Origin: Setophaga petechia
Lineage: Eukaryota > Chordata > Aves > Passeriformes > Parulidae
Assembly: GCA_024362935.1 (NCBI GenBank)
Contig: JANCRA010000006.1
Span: forward strand, 35,581,924-35,645,923
DNA: 64,000 nucleotides
Direction of reading: 5' to 3'
Program-made: the position numbers and the translations under genes
The notes under the pieces: generated by a model
Database searches by the model: none
The model's input: the letters and a program-made list of their open reading frames with translations, nothing else
What the model was told of the DNA's origin: nothing
Shown: one piece after another, positions 11,515 through 24,091 of the stretch
How positions within the stretch are numbered: the first letter of the stretch is position 1
How the letters are laid out: each line of letters opens with the position of its first letter

Positions 11515-11972
11515 TGTGCAATGCTGTGGGCCATTTTCTTGGTCTGGTTTCCTTTGCTTGTGTCCCTTCTGAGTGCTCAGTTGGGGTACAGGCTGTAGGT
11601 GCTTGGGGCACTCTTGGAGTTCCTCTTGGGTCCCCTGAACAACAGGGTTTGGCCCATGAAGGGAATTTGTGCTGCTTTGTGTCAGATGAGAACTTCCAAA
11701 GCCATTTTGTGTTTGCTGTAGGGAAGGTTGGTTATTGCTTTGCATAAATTCACAGACCAACATGGAGCGTTTGCTTTGTGATGTCAGGGCATGGTTGCCA
11801 CCTGGTCACAGTGACATCAGAAGATTGCCTTGGTGCAAGTGTCAGAGCAGCCCTAGGCCTTGCTCAGTTGAGGAGAACTTTCCTGGTTGGCGCCTTTGTC
11901 AGCGGGGAGCTGCCCACTGACAAGAGCTCTGTGTTTTCTCGTGTTGTGGTGAACTCCCACAGCACTGCTACC

Positions 11973-12051
11973 ATGTTTCACCATCTGGCCACGGCAGCTT
12001 TTGCTGCCTATGGCATTACTTTTTCTGCCTACTACATGACACACTTCTACC
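11973..12051 (+). CDS. Candidate short hydrophobic coding exon upstream of the kinase
   Basis: An ATG at 11973 opens 26 codons of largely hydrophobic, aromatic and Ala-rich sequence. It ends at a strong splice donor (C|GTAAGT) at 12052. It could be the first coding exon of the PAK-like gene downstream, adding a membrane-type N-terminus. Its donor phase (1) does not fit directly onto the exon at 12998, which needs phase 2, so at least one further exon would be required. Nothing similar was recognised. Confidence 0.25.
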
Positions 12052-12997
12052 GTAAGTAGAGGTTTCCCTTCTGCTTAGGTTAGGGTGTATCCTAACCTGG
12101 CTTTTGTATGTCTTCCTGCTCTTTCTTGGTGACTGAGTTTCTGATTTTGAAACAGAAAGAGCATTAGGATGCCACTGGTTTGGTAAAGCTCCTGTCAAGG
12201 CGTTCAGCTAAAAAGGGGGTGTCTGTAGCCACAGGGGCAGCATTTGCAGGGGAAGCTGCAGGGGTTCTGTTCCCTCCATGGGAGAGTCTGTGGCAGCAGA
12301 GTCTGTCATTTCCTCAGTTTGCTTGGACAAGCAAGACACCTTTGAAAATGTAGACGGGCAGACCTTCAGGGAATGCCTTCTAAAAATTCTGCAGTTGTTC
12401 CCGGAATTCAGGGAAAGCTTCTTTCTTTCTAAGATTTGTCATGAAGGGATTTGACTGTCTATCTTGGCCTTTTACTGAGTGCTAAAATAGTTATTCCCAT
12501 GGAAAGGAAGTGCAAACTCTAAAGAAGTGAGTGTCTGCTCCTGAGCCATAGAGGTGCTGCTGTGCTGTTTCACAAAGGACTCCCACGGCTCAGGGGGATT
12601 CTGGGGAAGCTTTTCTGGGCAACTGTTTCCTGCAAGTTAATGAGAATTAGTGCATGTAACTGGTTACAAAAAAAAAAAAACAAATAAAGAGTACCTGAAG
12701 GAGAGAATTTCAGAAGCTGTTTTATGTGTTTGGTAGAACAGGAGCATTGAGTGTTAAAGAACAATTTGCATTTTCTTGATCATGTTTGTATTCATTTACT
12801 GGCTAAACAGGCCGAAGTATCAGCAAGGGCAAGAATATGGTTCTGATGGCTTGCTGGCTGTGTGAATGACATGTTCTCCTGGAAGGATGTTGTGAAATGG
12901 GAAATCATCTCTGTTTGGGTTGAGATCTCCTGTGTGGGCTGGCTTTCACTGCAAGATCTAAATGCTTCTCCTTTCTCTGCTTCTGGTTTGTTTCTAG

Positions 12998-15900
12998 GAG
13001 TTTTGGAGATGTTTACAGAGCACTCGACACTGCCACAGGAGGAGAGGTAAATGTCAACAGCGCCTGCAGATTCTGCTGCACTCGAGGGCTTTCCCCTCTG
13101 GTGTGAGCTGTGGCTGAAGCTTTGGGCAGAGCTGTGCTGAAAAGGCACAAGAAGCACAGACTGGTGCCAGCCCGCAAAATACATCTGGGACTTTGTCCTG
13201 CTCAGCTGGCGGAAGGAAGGCATGGAGGGCAGCGATTCCTTTCAGAGAAGGACGCGCTCACTCGCTCCCCATTGCTAAAACAAAGGTGGTGCCTTCAAGC
13301 ACCTCCCTGCTCTTAGGGGCTACAGCTTCAGAGTCCTGAGTTCTCCTTTCTGGCTGCCAGCAAATCCATCTGAAAGTTACTGGCAGTTCCTCAGCCACCT
13401 GCAGTGCTGCACTTGGCAACTGCACGTAGGGAGAGATCTGCAAGGCGTCCCTGAACGCCCTAAGCCCTGCCCATAGCCCAAGATGTACCCACAGAGTATT
13501 AAGGCATGGATTACTTCTTCTGAGTCCCAAACAAAGCAGCAGAGAGTTTGGTCAGAGGTTTGTGGGTGATAACTGAGACACCGCTGTTACCAAGTGGCCA
13601 AGGCAAAATGTCAGTGGCCCCACGTGTCCTGTCACTGGCTCCCAAGGGAGCAGAGAAATGGGCTGTTGGAATGTCAGTTCCTAATTACTGCAGTGCCTAA
13701 TCACAAGGCAGTTTGGCACGGCTCGGCTGTGTCATTGCAAAATCACTTGCTCCATGTGCATTGTGGTCTTGTGCCACCAACTTCTCAAGTTACTGATTTT
13801 CAATGTCATTTTAGGTGGCAATAAAAATAATAAATCTTCAAGGACTGGGGAGGAAGGAACTAACCTATAATGAAATCATGATCATGGAGAGCTATAGGAG
13901 TCCCAATGTTGTGAATTATTTAGACAGGTGAGAGGTCATGGTCTTATCCCATGGATGTGCATTTACATACAGCAAACATGAGAGGTTAAAAACCCACTTT
14001 GGTCAGTAGCAGAAAGTAGAGCTGGTAGTTTTGATTTCTTCATATTTCTCTACTCATCACCAATGACTGAGAAGAGAGTGCATCTTGTCTGCATGAGTCT
14101 TCCCTGGCACACCTAGTTTGATCATTATTCCAAAATTATTCAAAACCTTGATCAGCTCTATCTTCCTTACTCAATAGCCTCGAAGTTCACAGCCTACGCA
14201 TTTATTTGGGATTGATATTTTAAAGTTTCTTAAGTGTTTCTGAACCATCCTCAAGTGGATTTCCCTTGGATTGTTCCCCTCTTTGCCATTGCTATGCATG
14301 CCAGGAAGACTAGGTGCTTATTGCCAGAAACACCATGCCTGACAGGATTTTTATCTGGGCTGTTACTAAACTGCACTTTTCATTTGCTGCCCATCTAAGA
14401 CAGCTCCTTTTTCACAGCTGTGCCTTTCTCTTTGAGACTGCACAGATTGCAAACAATGCACAGCCAAGAGGGAATGTCTATTCCTTTGATTCTGTTCTTG
14501 TCACAAAGGCATCTGGAAATAAGAAACCTTGAAGCAAAAAATCAATGTAGCCATGCATGTTCATCTCCACGCCCTTGTTTCCTTCTTTCAGCTACCTTGC
14601 GGGTGAGGAACTCTTGCTGCTCATGGAGTACATGGATGGGGGCACTCTGAGCGATGTCATCAGCAAGAGCTGCCTGTGTGAAGATGAGATGGCAGCCATC
14701 AGTCGGGAGGTCAGCAATCCCATCTGTGTTTCCAAGGGCTTGGGCAGGATTGTCTGGCAAACAGGGGCTCAGAGCAGGAGAGGTTTCATGTGCCAAGCTT
14801 GTTTCTGTGTTGTTGCTATTCTATGGGCAAGTAAAAGCATCTCAAGTGAAAGGCATGCCAGTGCCCCTGCACTCCCTGTACTCAGTGCCAGTACTCTTAT
14901 CTCCTGCTGTTGTATTCTCGCTCTGTCTCTTGAATTTGTATTTGCTGTTCTCCACCTTGCTTCTCTAAATGTTTGCCTGGAGTCTGTCTTCACTGCATTC
15001 CTTGCCTGTAAAGCAAAGGTGCTGGTGGCAGGATTTGAAATGATCGGCAAAGAAAAAAGAGAGAGACTAATTTCTCTCAGTCCTCAGCTAAAAAGGAGCA
15101 CAGCCAAAATGCTCTTTGCTTCTGAGCACATCCACTGCAGCAGGAGTCACCCTGGCTGGTTTGCAGGGGACAGCCTACAACAGCAGGTGCTGTTCCTCTT
15201 TCAAAAGCCGACGTGCCTTTCCGCAGAAAGGTCCTGCTCTGCAAGTGTTGGAGCAGCAAGTTCTTCCTCTCAGTGGCACTGTGTTCTGCCATTACTCCCC
15301 ATTCCCCTGGAGAGGGAATCTTTTAGATTCTTTCTTTCTTTCTTGTGTGATGAAATCACATCACTTATTTTTGCCCATCACTTTCTGTTTTCTCTCACAG
15401 TGCCTGCAGGGACTGGATTTTCTCCATTCCAACAATGTGATCCATCGAGATGTGAAGAGCTGCAACATCCTTCTCAAAACCGACGGCTCTGTCAAGCTGG
15501 GTCAGTATACTCTTGGTCAGGTGCAGCATTCCAGGGATGTGGGTGTGGGGCTCCTTGGAGTGACTGCCAGCTCCCCAAAAATGGTGCTGGTGGCAGCACA
15601 GGGACACCCACTGTGAGCTGGTGACACAGTCGCAATGTGCACAGAGGTATGACGAGGAACAAGCTGTTGAGAGTGCTGTTGCTCTCTGGATGTCCCTTCC
15701 AGAGGGAGGGAGTTACAAGTCTAAAGTTTCCAAAGAGCAAAAGCCACTGCTGGAGGCAGTGTAAAAAATGGGGGGATTTGTTAAGTCGCCAATGCCAGGA
15801 GATTCAACAGCACATTTTCAAACTTCTACTGGAGAATTCTTTTGCTTGCTGTCCTAATTGCACAGAATTCAAATCAAACCAGTATTTTGCTTTCTCCTCA

Positions 15901-18900
15901 GCTGATTTTGGCCTCTCTACTCAGCTCACCCCTGAGCAGAGCAGACCGTGCTCGGTAGCCGGGACTCCTTGGTGGATGGCACCTGAAGTGGTGACAGGTC
16001 AACCATATGGCCCCAAAGTGGACATATGGTCTTTGGGGATAGTGGGAATTGAAATGATAGAACAAGAACCGCCTTACTGGAGCGAAAGTTCTGGCACGGT
16101 AAGGAGCAAATACTCACTGATCCCACTGTCTTTCTCACCTGCCCCCTGTCCTGCGTGCCATTGGACAAAACCCCATTGCCATCTGCTGGTACTGCCACCA
16201 AGGCCCCTCCTGCAAATGTCCCTGCAACACATCAGTATCTGCTCTAGTTTTGGTTGCATCGGTGGGGAACTCAAGCCTTACCACATGCAAACAAACTCCA
16301 TTCTCAGGCAACCCTTTCCTTTGGGTTAGAAGTGGTTCCAGTTCTTTTGTCTGTGGAGAAGGCCCCAGTAACAGGAAACAAGCATCTTAGAACTTCTGTT
16401 ATCTTTCCATAAATGAAGGAAGGAAACCCAAACCCAACAAAGTTTCTAAAACTGTGGTCTTTAGAGAGGAACCTAAGCCACTGTGCAGTTTCTTCTCACT
16501 GGGAAACATGCCTGAAACCTGGGCATGAGGGTGTAAAGGCCACAGTCTCTTCTGCTTCTTGTGCAGTGCTGCTTCACTGCATTTAGTGACCGTGTTTCTC
16601 TCCTAGCCCAAGGCACGTTCTCTGTGTCACCAAGCCCAAGCCTGGTGATGTGCAGAGCCTGCCAAAACCTCCTGTTTGTTTCCTGGCACTTTCTGGGATG
16701 GGCCTACCATTCATGCATTGACTTGAGTAGCCAAATGAGAGAGGGTGACCATAGGGATGGCACCTCTCCTTCTTCTGACCATCAAAATTTCTCTTTTGCT
16801 GAAAAATGCGAAGCTGAAATTTTTAGACTGCTGAGAGACAGAGCTGCAGGTGGCTCCTGTGTGCCCAAGCAGCCATTTTCATCCCAATACATTTGTGCAG
16901 GCATCTTAATGTGTCTGTGTTCAAGATGAGATTGTAAATGTTTGTTTCCTTACCTGGGCATTAACTGATGGGTTTCCTTTCTTTCCTTCCAATTCCCATT
17001 GTTTTCAAGAACAGCACAAAAAGCTTGATTAGTTTTGTTTTCTGGCAGCTGTGCTTAAAGGACCAACAAGCACTGCAGAGATGCCTTTCATGTACTAATC
17101 CTTGAAATTAGTTAATATAGCAAAGTCCCTCTTCCAAAAAGCCTCTCAAGCTGGTGTGAATCCTCAGGGAAGGAAATGGGCTTGTGCTGATATAGTTCCC
17201 ACTAACTAGGTCAGTCAATGAAATCAGCTGCCAAGGCAAGATCTGTGGGACGTTGGAAAAGCTGTGGCTGCATCAGGGTTTGGGGTTTTTGTTGGTAAAG
17301 GGAAGTCATCTCTGGGTCTCTGCCAGGGCAGAAAGTGCCACTGCAGAACAGAGGTTAAACAAAGGCATCTGGGAGAGCAGTGACAGATGTGAAAGCAGCG
17401 GGTGAAGCCTCGTGGTTTTTTCTGCAGGCTCAACGCCTGATAGCCACAGTAGGGACCCCAAAGCTGCGGCAGCCCAAGCTCCTCTCGGCTTTGCTGCGTG
17501 ACTTCCTGAGCTGCTGCCTGCAGAGAGACGAGGAGCAGCGCTGGTCTGCCAAGGAGCTCCTGCAGGTAAAATGTGAAGGGGCTGCAGGTGAAACAGGGTC
17601 TGAGGGATGGGCTCCTCCTCCACTCAAGTCCAAGGCATCAGATGAGCCCCCTTCCTCCTCACCTCCACTCTTGCTGCTCTTCAAATGAAAGCGGTGAGGA
17701 ATCCTAGACTGGGCTGGGCTGGCAGGGCCCTGTAAAGGTCCTGTGGTGCAAGTGTCCTGCAAAGAGCAGGGACATCTTTACAGAGATCAGGTTGCTCAGA
17801 GCCCTTTGCCAGCGGAGCCGGAATGGTTGCAGGGATGGGGCACCTACAAGCTCTTGGGGCAAGCTGTGCCAGGGTTGCACCATGCTCCGAGTAAACAAGT
17901 TCTTCCTTAGACCTACTCTGATTAGATCCCTTTTGTGTTTAAAAATATTTGTCCATATCCTATTGTAACTGGCCCTGTTAAAAAAGATGTGCCCCACTTT
18001 CTTCAAAGCCACTCTGAAGTCTTGGAAAGTGGCAATAAAGTCTCCCTGGTGCCTGTTCTTAACAAAACTGAGTAAGTCCACCTCTCTCTGCATTTCCTGA
18101 GAGGAGAGGCGCTCTGTCCTCTGACTGTTTCTGTTGCCCTCTTTTGTAATTTGGTGGAGTGTTCAGTTTTATCTAATGGCAAAAGAATGGAAGTAGAGCA
18201 ATGCAGGGTACAGAGCCATGAAATGGTGGTGCAGGAAGCCAAGGAAGCCAGTCCCAGCTGAGCAGTCAGAGATTTGGCTGTGGGCAGGAGGGGCTGTGGG
18301 GGGCTCACTGTGAGCCTCGGAGGGGCCCTGGTTTGTGCCCCCCAGCCCACCCTTAGAGGTTTCTGCCACGCAAACAGGGACAGCTGGGAGGGACTTGTCC
18401 CAGCCCCATCTGCTGCCTGGCACGCCCAAGCAGACGGCAACTGTGCCAGGGTTACTGCCAGCTTGTGTGGCACAGAGGGAACTGCAGGGCCCAGTGCCAC
18501 TGGGCTGGCCCTGCTGGCAAGGAAGGTGCCATCCAGCACATGAGGGGCAGGCATGGAAAGGTAGACACTGCTCTGTCTCCCTGTGGGAATTGGCACAGCG
18601 CCTGTCTTTCAAAGACAGGGACCTATGGGAGTCACTGGAGGTTCCTGAAAGGAAGATACCCCAGGGACAGAAAGCACCATTTCTAGAGCACTGGCAGGGC
18701 AAACATCCCAGCAGGATGAAGACATCCCAATAAACAGATGAGTGGGATTCTGGGCCACATTTGCCTGTGATAGCAAGTTCCTGCACATGACAACTGGGGA
18801 ACAGATGGTCCCATTGTTCTACTTTCTGGGTCTTTCTAGGAACTAGAGGAACCCTCATGGAGTCTGTGAAGCACTGAGCTTGGAAAGTCATGGTTCACTC

Positions 18901-19013
18901 TTCTTTGTCTTTGTTTTGTTTTCTTTTTTTCCTGTGGATAGCATCCGTTTGTAACATCAGCCAAGCCAGCATCCATCCTGGCACCACTCATCCACTCAGT
19001 CCAGAAGAAGTAG
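12998..19013 (+). CDS. PAK3L: PAK3-like serine/threonine kinase, C-terminal kinase-domain exons
   Basis: Seven phase-compatible exons: 12998-13046, 13815-13927, 14592-14709, 15401-15500, 15902-16098, 17428-17565 and 18942-19013 (stop 19011-19013). Together they encode 261 residues of a p21-activated kinase domain. Visible motifs are the glycine loop (SFGDVY), VAIK lysine, HRD with [16 protein letters not shown], the WSLG region and the C-terminal helices. All exon ends are GT-AG. The activation-loop Thr of PAKs (S-T-M-V-G-T) reads C-S-V-A-G-T here, so Ser replaces Thr. The p21-binding (CRIB) and autoinhibitory exons, and the exon for the first beta strand, were not found upstream. The gene is either 5'-truncated or uses unrecognised exons. 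PAK3-like kinases are a known expanded family in zebra finch. PAKs act in Rac/Cdc42 signalling; regulation must differ here if CRIB is truly absent. Confidence 0.88.
17704..18110 (-). mobile_element. CR1-like LINE fragment in the last kinase intron
   Basis: On the minus strand a 129-codon open stretch resembles the C-terminal end of a CR1 ORF2 (hydrophobic and Arg-rich, with an LFTR...W..LP pattern). It lies between kinase exons 6 and 7 in antisense orientation. Confidence 0.55.
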
Positions 19014-19200
19014 GAGACAAGAACATCATGATAGAACATCCTGAAGAAGTAGGAGACAAGAACATATCATGTCAAGATGTTATCTGCATAGGCAATTTTA
19101 AGTAGAATTGTAGAGTAGGATTCTAGAGTAGGATTGTTGAAGAGTTGTGTAGAATAGGATTCTAGATTAGGATTAATTAAATAAATTTTCTGAAATATCA
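19014..19200 (+). terminator. 3' UTR and polyadenylation signal of the PAK3-like gene
   Basis: AATAAA at 19180-19185 lies about 170 nt after the stop codon. A 23-bp sequence covering the last codons and the stop (19004-19026) is repeated at 19043-19065 with a 39-bp period. Confidence 0.6.
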
Positions 19201-20380
19201 AGTCATTTGGAAGTTTTGGAAGATGCCCCTTCTGACCCCTTCAGAAAACTCAGCATTTCCTTCTGAATGACCAGTTGTTTTTTATTGGTGCTAAGTCACA
19301 CCTCTGCCTTCTTTTGTATGGTTTGAAAGTAGGGAAGGTTCTTCTTCATTCATTCTCCCCAGAGCACATTGCCTTTGGAATACCACCCACTGGCTGGTTA
19401 TGACACAGCTGTGGTATTTCTAGTTGAGGCAGAAAGGGCAATGGCATTTGCAGTAAAAAGCAAAGGAGGAGTGGGGCAGCCCAAACATCCTGTGCAGATT
19501 CAGGCATTGAGCTGTGACAGGAGAGCATTGGGGCTCCTGCCACTTGGATTTGTATCTCTAAATGCAATGTCTTTGGCTGGAGGAGAGCCTTGCTCAAGTA
19601 AGCAAGCAGAAAGAGCAGAGAGGGTGCTGGGGAAGGTGTCCTGTGGTGCAGAGCTGTCAGCGCCTGTGAGGTGGGAGCGGGCCCGGCCTTGGCCGGGCTG
19701 GAGCCCCAGCAGAGCCCCGGCAGAGGGCGGAGCAGGCTGAGCCCCGGCAGGCAGGCTGGGAGGAGGCCCTTGGAGCTGCAAGAGGCAGCAGCCGGGCCCT
19801 GGGTGCCTGTTGCTGGCAGCGGGCGAATCCTCCGCTCTCAGAGCCCAGGGGGCAGCTGGCTGCTCCGGAGGGGAAGCGCAGCCGTGCTGGGCACAGCACA
19901 GCCGGGAGGCATTGGCCGTCTGGAGTGTGCCCAGGAGCAGAGAAAGGCCAAGGGCAGCCGAGGGCCGCTGGGCTGGCTGAGGATTCCTCCTCTTCTGCCG
20001 CTGCCCTGGAACTCCTGGCAAAGGCCAGCAGTGTGTGCAGCACCCTGGGCACCAGGGCAGGGAGCCGGGCTGCTGGGCAGGCTGGAGCACAGGGCAGCCT
20101 CCTTCAGGCCCAGCACTTGTGCCAGGGGAAGCGCGGCCAGCGTGAGGCAGGGACAGCTTGGCAGGGCACATCTGCAGGAGCCAGCGCCTCACGCAGCTCT
20201 GGGAGGAAGCGCCTGCAATCCTGCACTTCTGCACTGAGCCACAGCAAAGGTGTGAGCTGCAGAGTGTTTGGCAGAAATATTCAGGCCCACCAGGCCAGCC
20301 TGCTTTGTGCTCTGTGGCGCACAGCAAGCGCTGTGCAATGCAGCTCTGAGCTGCTGGGAGAGAGGCAGTCGGGGATGTGC
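19201..20380. other. GC-rich intergenic stretch
   Basis: From about 19660 the sequence is GC- and CAG-rich, with overlapping open frames up to 275 codons on both strands. No splice sites, conserved domain or codon-like pattern supports a gene. Confidence 0.35.
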
Positions 20381-21060
20381 CTGAGGTGAGTCAAGGGCTT
20401 AGCTGAAAATGTCATTAGGATAATTGAAAAGTGCAGATGAGTCGAGGGGCCAGCTGGGAATAGAACTGGGATAGTAGAAGATTGCATATTTTAGTTAAGA
20501 TTTTAAGATGAGGTAAGAAGCTAAGTTAGTGATACAGCTAGCACAAATCACGCCCGTAGTTAAAGAGTACCAAATATATTAGGAACATAAAGCTAGGAGT
20601 GACAGGGATAGAGGAAGCAATTGTGAAGAAGCAGAGACCATAGAAATACCTTGCCTTAAGAATAACTGAACAGTTAGGAGAGGCTTGGACCATGACCAGC
20701 AGGTCAAAAGGTCTTGCCAACTGGCCATGGGAGAAGAGTTCACCATGAGGAAGACGGCTTTCTTCCTCCCATACAACCACTCCCTCATTTCAAAATCCCA
20801 CCATCCCAGTTAATGGAGTACAACTGCGCAGCTGTAATAGATATTCAGCTGATAAAAATGCAAAGCAAGCAGGTAATAATTATGTATTATGAGTCCTTAG
20901 GAACGTAATGTAAAACCTTTTCCGTAGAAATAGAAAGCAGGAGTCTGCAACTTCTTGCACGTGCCTTTGGAAACTAGTTCACATGTGACAAGAGTTGCAA
21001 TAAATACCCTTCTTTTCTACTATAATTAGTTGAAGAGTTGTCTGTCCATGCTTCAAGGGT
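20381..21060 (+). mobile_element. Possible LTR
   Basis: AT-rich sequence with an AATAAA at about 21000 (gcaataaatacc), lying next to a retroviral gag remnant. Ends and orientation are not certain. Confidence 0.3.
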
Positions 21061-21085
21061 TATGCTGGAAGGAAGCAGAAGAGTT

Positions 21086-21950
21086 TCAGCAGGCAATTTT
21101 TGGAAGAGATGGAAGGCTGTTGTGACTGCAGGGAAAGCCATTTGGAATGGAGTAATGATCCCAAAGTCCACACAATTGTATCATTTTGTCTGAATTTAAA
21201 TCAGAACGATTATAGATAGCTTCATGCAATTTTTCTACAAATTTATCAAAGCCTTCATTCTTTCTTTGGTTAATTTGTGTAAAAGACATGGTGTGTAACT
21301 TCTCTGGAAGTGCAAGGATAGCGTTATATGCTGGTTGTTGGCTCATCTGTAAGACTTGATCAGTGCTCCTAGCCTGGGCAGTGGCAGTAGCCCAGGGCCC
21401 TTGGCCAAGTAACTCTTGTGCTGTTAAACCATACAGAGGATCACCCTGCACTCCAGGTGCTTCCTGAGTACACTTTTCCTCCCAGCTTTTATGGAACATC
21501 TCCTGCTGATGGGGTGGCATTATAAGTCTTCTTAGGGTATACACATCAGCTGGAATGAATGTGTTAGATGGAAAAATATACTGCAGAAGTGACTGTGCAA
21601 GTTGGGATTTTCAACCAAATTGTGAAATTGCAGCTCTCAATTTTTCTAAAATCTTCCAATTGAAAGGCTCCCAAACTCTACCTGCAGCATTAGTTACTAC
21701 AGGAAAAGCTTCTTACATCATTGGAGAGAAAAGTCCCTTCTACAATAGCTTCTGGAATAACTTTTTTCTACTTTAGTTTCTGAGCTGCTTCTATTTCAGG
21801 GTCACATTCCAACTCTAATTCCACATTCTTTACAGCGGGAGAGGGAGGATTTTGTTTAACCGGCTCCAACGCTGGCTCAGAGACAGAATGGAGGAGTTTT
21901 TGCAAGACAAGGGCCATATTCAGCCGATGCACAATCCAGCCTGCTTGCAA
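21086..21950 (-). pseudogene. ERV gag capsid remnant
   Basis: Two minus-strand open stretches (21950-21768 and 21544-21086) read as the end of a gag p-domain followed by a retroviral capsid. The capsid major homology region is visible near 21230-21300 as a FTQIN-Q...GF-KFVEKL pattern. Frame breaks lie between the stretches. It resembles class II avian ERVs and represents the capsid part that is missing from the element at 1-3388. Confidence 0.7.
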
Positions 21951-22099
21951 AAATGGACAATGAACACGTTCACAAAAAATGAATTATGGACATATTCAGA
22001 ATTGGAGTCAGTATATCCTCGAAAAAGATACAAGAAGAAGAGTCATCAGGACTCAGCAAGTTTGTCAGCAAGCTTGAGCCATGGGTAGGCCAGACAACC

Positions 22100-22262
22100 A
22101 CAGCAAGATGCATAAAAAGTTAGATGCTCCAATCAGCATTCTATTTTAGATGTGTGAACAGCTAGGATTAACCAATCATGTATTAGCTAGAGACGTGTGG
22201 ATAGCAGAGACTTATTCTAAACAGAGTCTTTTAAAGGATAATAAATTTGGCTTCACTAGATC
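22100..22262 (+). mobile_element. LTR-like fragment
   Basis: Two CCAAT boxes (ccaatcagc and accaatcatg) are followed by AATAAA at about 22240, an LTR-like order. Orientation is opposite to the neighbouring gag remnant, so they need not be one element. Confidence 0.3.
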
Positions 22263-23392
22263 ATATTGGTGATGCTGCGATGTCCCAGAAGCTCCGTGCC
22301 CCGCAGCCTGTTCCCGCAGGAGGCTCTGGGGAGCCCCTTGCAGGATGCTCCGCCGTGCACGCAGCCCTTCTCCTGCCCGCCCAGAACGCTCCTGGCACAG
22401 CAGGACACAAGCTGGCCGGCTCTGGGCTCAGCACACCCCAAACAGAGGGGCAGGAAGACGCAGCGGCTGTTTTGCAGCCCTGCCCAAGACAGGTGTGAAG
22501 GGTCTCCTCCCTCTGGTCTCGCTTGCTTGGGTTTCTGACTGGGCCTGAGGCAGGGGCTGCCATTCCTCACTTGTGGGGAGACCAGAGCTGCCAGAACCAC
22601 ACCGAGCCTGCAAGCACTGCCTGACAGCGCTGCGGCCACTGGGACGGTCGCGCCTCTGAGGCTCAGCCACTCCCTGCTGCTGCTGCTGCTGCTTTCAGGC
22701 ACACCCAGAGCTCACTGCTAGGCCACCACAGTCTCTGCTTCTGCCCTCTTCCTGTGTAGGGATGGAGCATTGCTGTGCTTTCAGGAAGCTCTGTAAAAAA
22801 CTTTCAGCATTGCAAGCTCCTCTGCCCTCCACAGATGCATGCTGTGGAATCCCTCACAGCTGCCTTCAGAGCATCCTCAAGCTGGCTCTTCTAAAACCCA
22901 GGGTCCTTGTTCCTTCAGCATGCTCAGCACGACCTTCAACTCCATGGTGCTGTGCAACTGGAGCAGCAGCACAGGGACCTTTGCAGCCTGAGCTGCCCTT
23001 GTTACTCTCTGCCCGTGCACAGAACACAGCGTGGAAGAGAACGGCAGCAGGGCCCTGCGTGTCCCCGGGCTCAGGGTTTGTGCTGCTTCAGCTCCACGGA
23101 CACATGGGTAAAGTGACAAAGCCAAACTGTTCATTAAGGGAAGGAAAAGCGAAGGGGTGAACTGGGAGGCAAAAAAGGGGCTGGGCAGGGCCTGGGGGCT
23201 GGAGGGAGGGAGCTGCCAACAGGGAGGGAGATGATAGGAGCTCCTGGAGCTTCCCACAGGCTCAGCTGTGACCAACAAGAGCTGTGCCTGGAGCTCCAGC
23301 TGGAACCCTGTGCTCTGCAGGTGGTCTCATCTTCATTGGGAACTGGGGGCTGCCCAAGGACACGGATTCTTCTGATCCTGCAGACCAACTTC
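22263..23392. other. GC-rich stretch, no confirmed gene
   Basis: Contains open frames of up to about 150 codons on both strands with no supporting splice structure. Further exons of the candidate minus-strand gene could lie here, but none could be fixed. Confidence 0.3.
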
Positions 23393-24091
23393 GGCAGATC
23401 TTGCCTCGAACTTCAGCTGGATAAATTGGTTGATGAACGAAGGGCATTCGTATTCCCTCAGGGCTTGAAGGGCTGGAAAAAAGAAGCCCAGAGCCATGGT
23501 TAGAGGCCGGATTGCGTGAATCCAGGGAAACACTTCTGCCAGGCAATCCCTGCTGGCTCCTGCTAAGGCCAGAAGGGAGCGGGAGACAAGGACTTGGCCG
23601 GAAGGTGCTGGCCTCGGCTCCCCCACGTGTCCCTGGCAGCTCTCCGGGCTCTGTCCCCGCCGCCCCCGGTCCGCACAGGGAGCAGAGCCCTCGGCAGCCC
23701 GGGCAGGGATTGCAGCTCCGGGGCCGGGATGTGCAGCTGCCCCCGGCGGTGCTCGCTGCCCCGCGGCTGCCCTGACTCACCCTCAGTGCGAAGCTGCAGC
23801 TCCTCCTTCTGCCCCACCGTGAGCGCTCCGGCCAGCCCTGGCAGGACAGAGCCCGTGGCGGCGCCAGGCGGCACAGCTGCCCGGCACGGGCGCTGCCAGC
23901 CTTGCGGCCGCACGCCCTCCTGCCCGGGCAGGGCTCCTGCCGGCCCTGCCGCACGCGGGCTCGGCTGCGGGAGGGCGGCGGCAGCGCCGAGGGCGGGCGG
24001 GGCTGCGGCGGCCCGGGCGCGGCTCCCGCTGGAGCCGGGGCAGCGGCCGGGCCGGGGGCAGCGAGGGGCGCCGGGCTCGGGGCTCAGCCAT
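23393..24091 (-). CDS. Candidate minus-strand gene in a CpG island, two exons, unidentified
   Basis: The stretch 23600-24310 is very GC- and CpG-rich, like a promoter island. On the minus strand an open frame ends with a strong donor (GTGAGT at 23780-23775) after ...QKEELQLRTE. A polypyrimidine acceptor (TTTTTTCCAG) precedes 23472. Joining the two keeps phase (1 nt plus 2 nt) and gives an exon of about 27 codons containing REYECPSFINQFIQLKFEA. I do not recognise the protein. The start codon, the far-upstream exon edge and the downstream exons are not established. The phase agreement and the non-repetitive second exon are the reasons for listing it. Confidence 0.3.

Noticed and set aside
19500..20327. 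A 275-codon minus-strand frame
   Set aside because: GC/CAG-rich sequence open in several frames at once, with no splice structure or recognisable protein.
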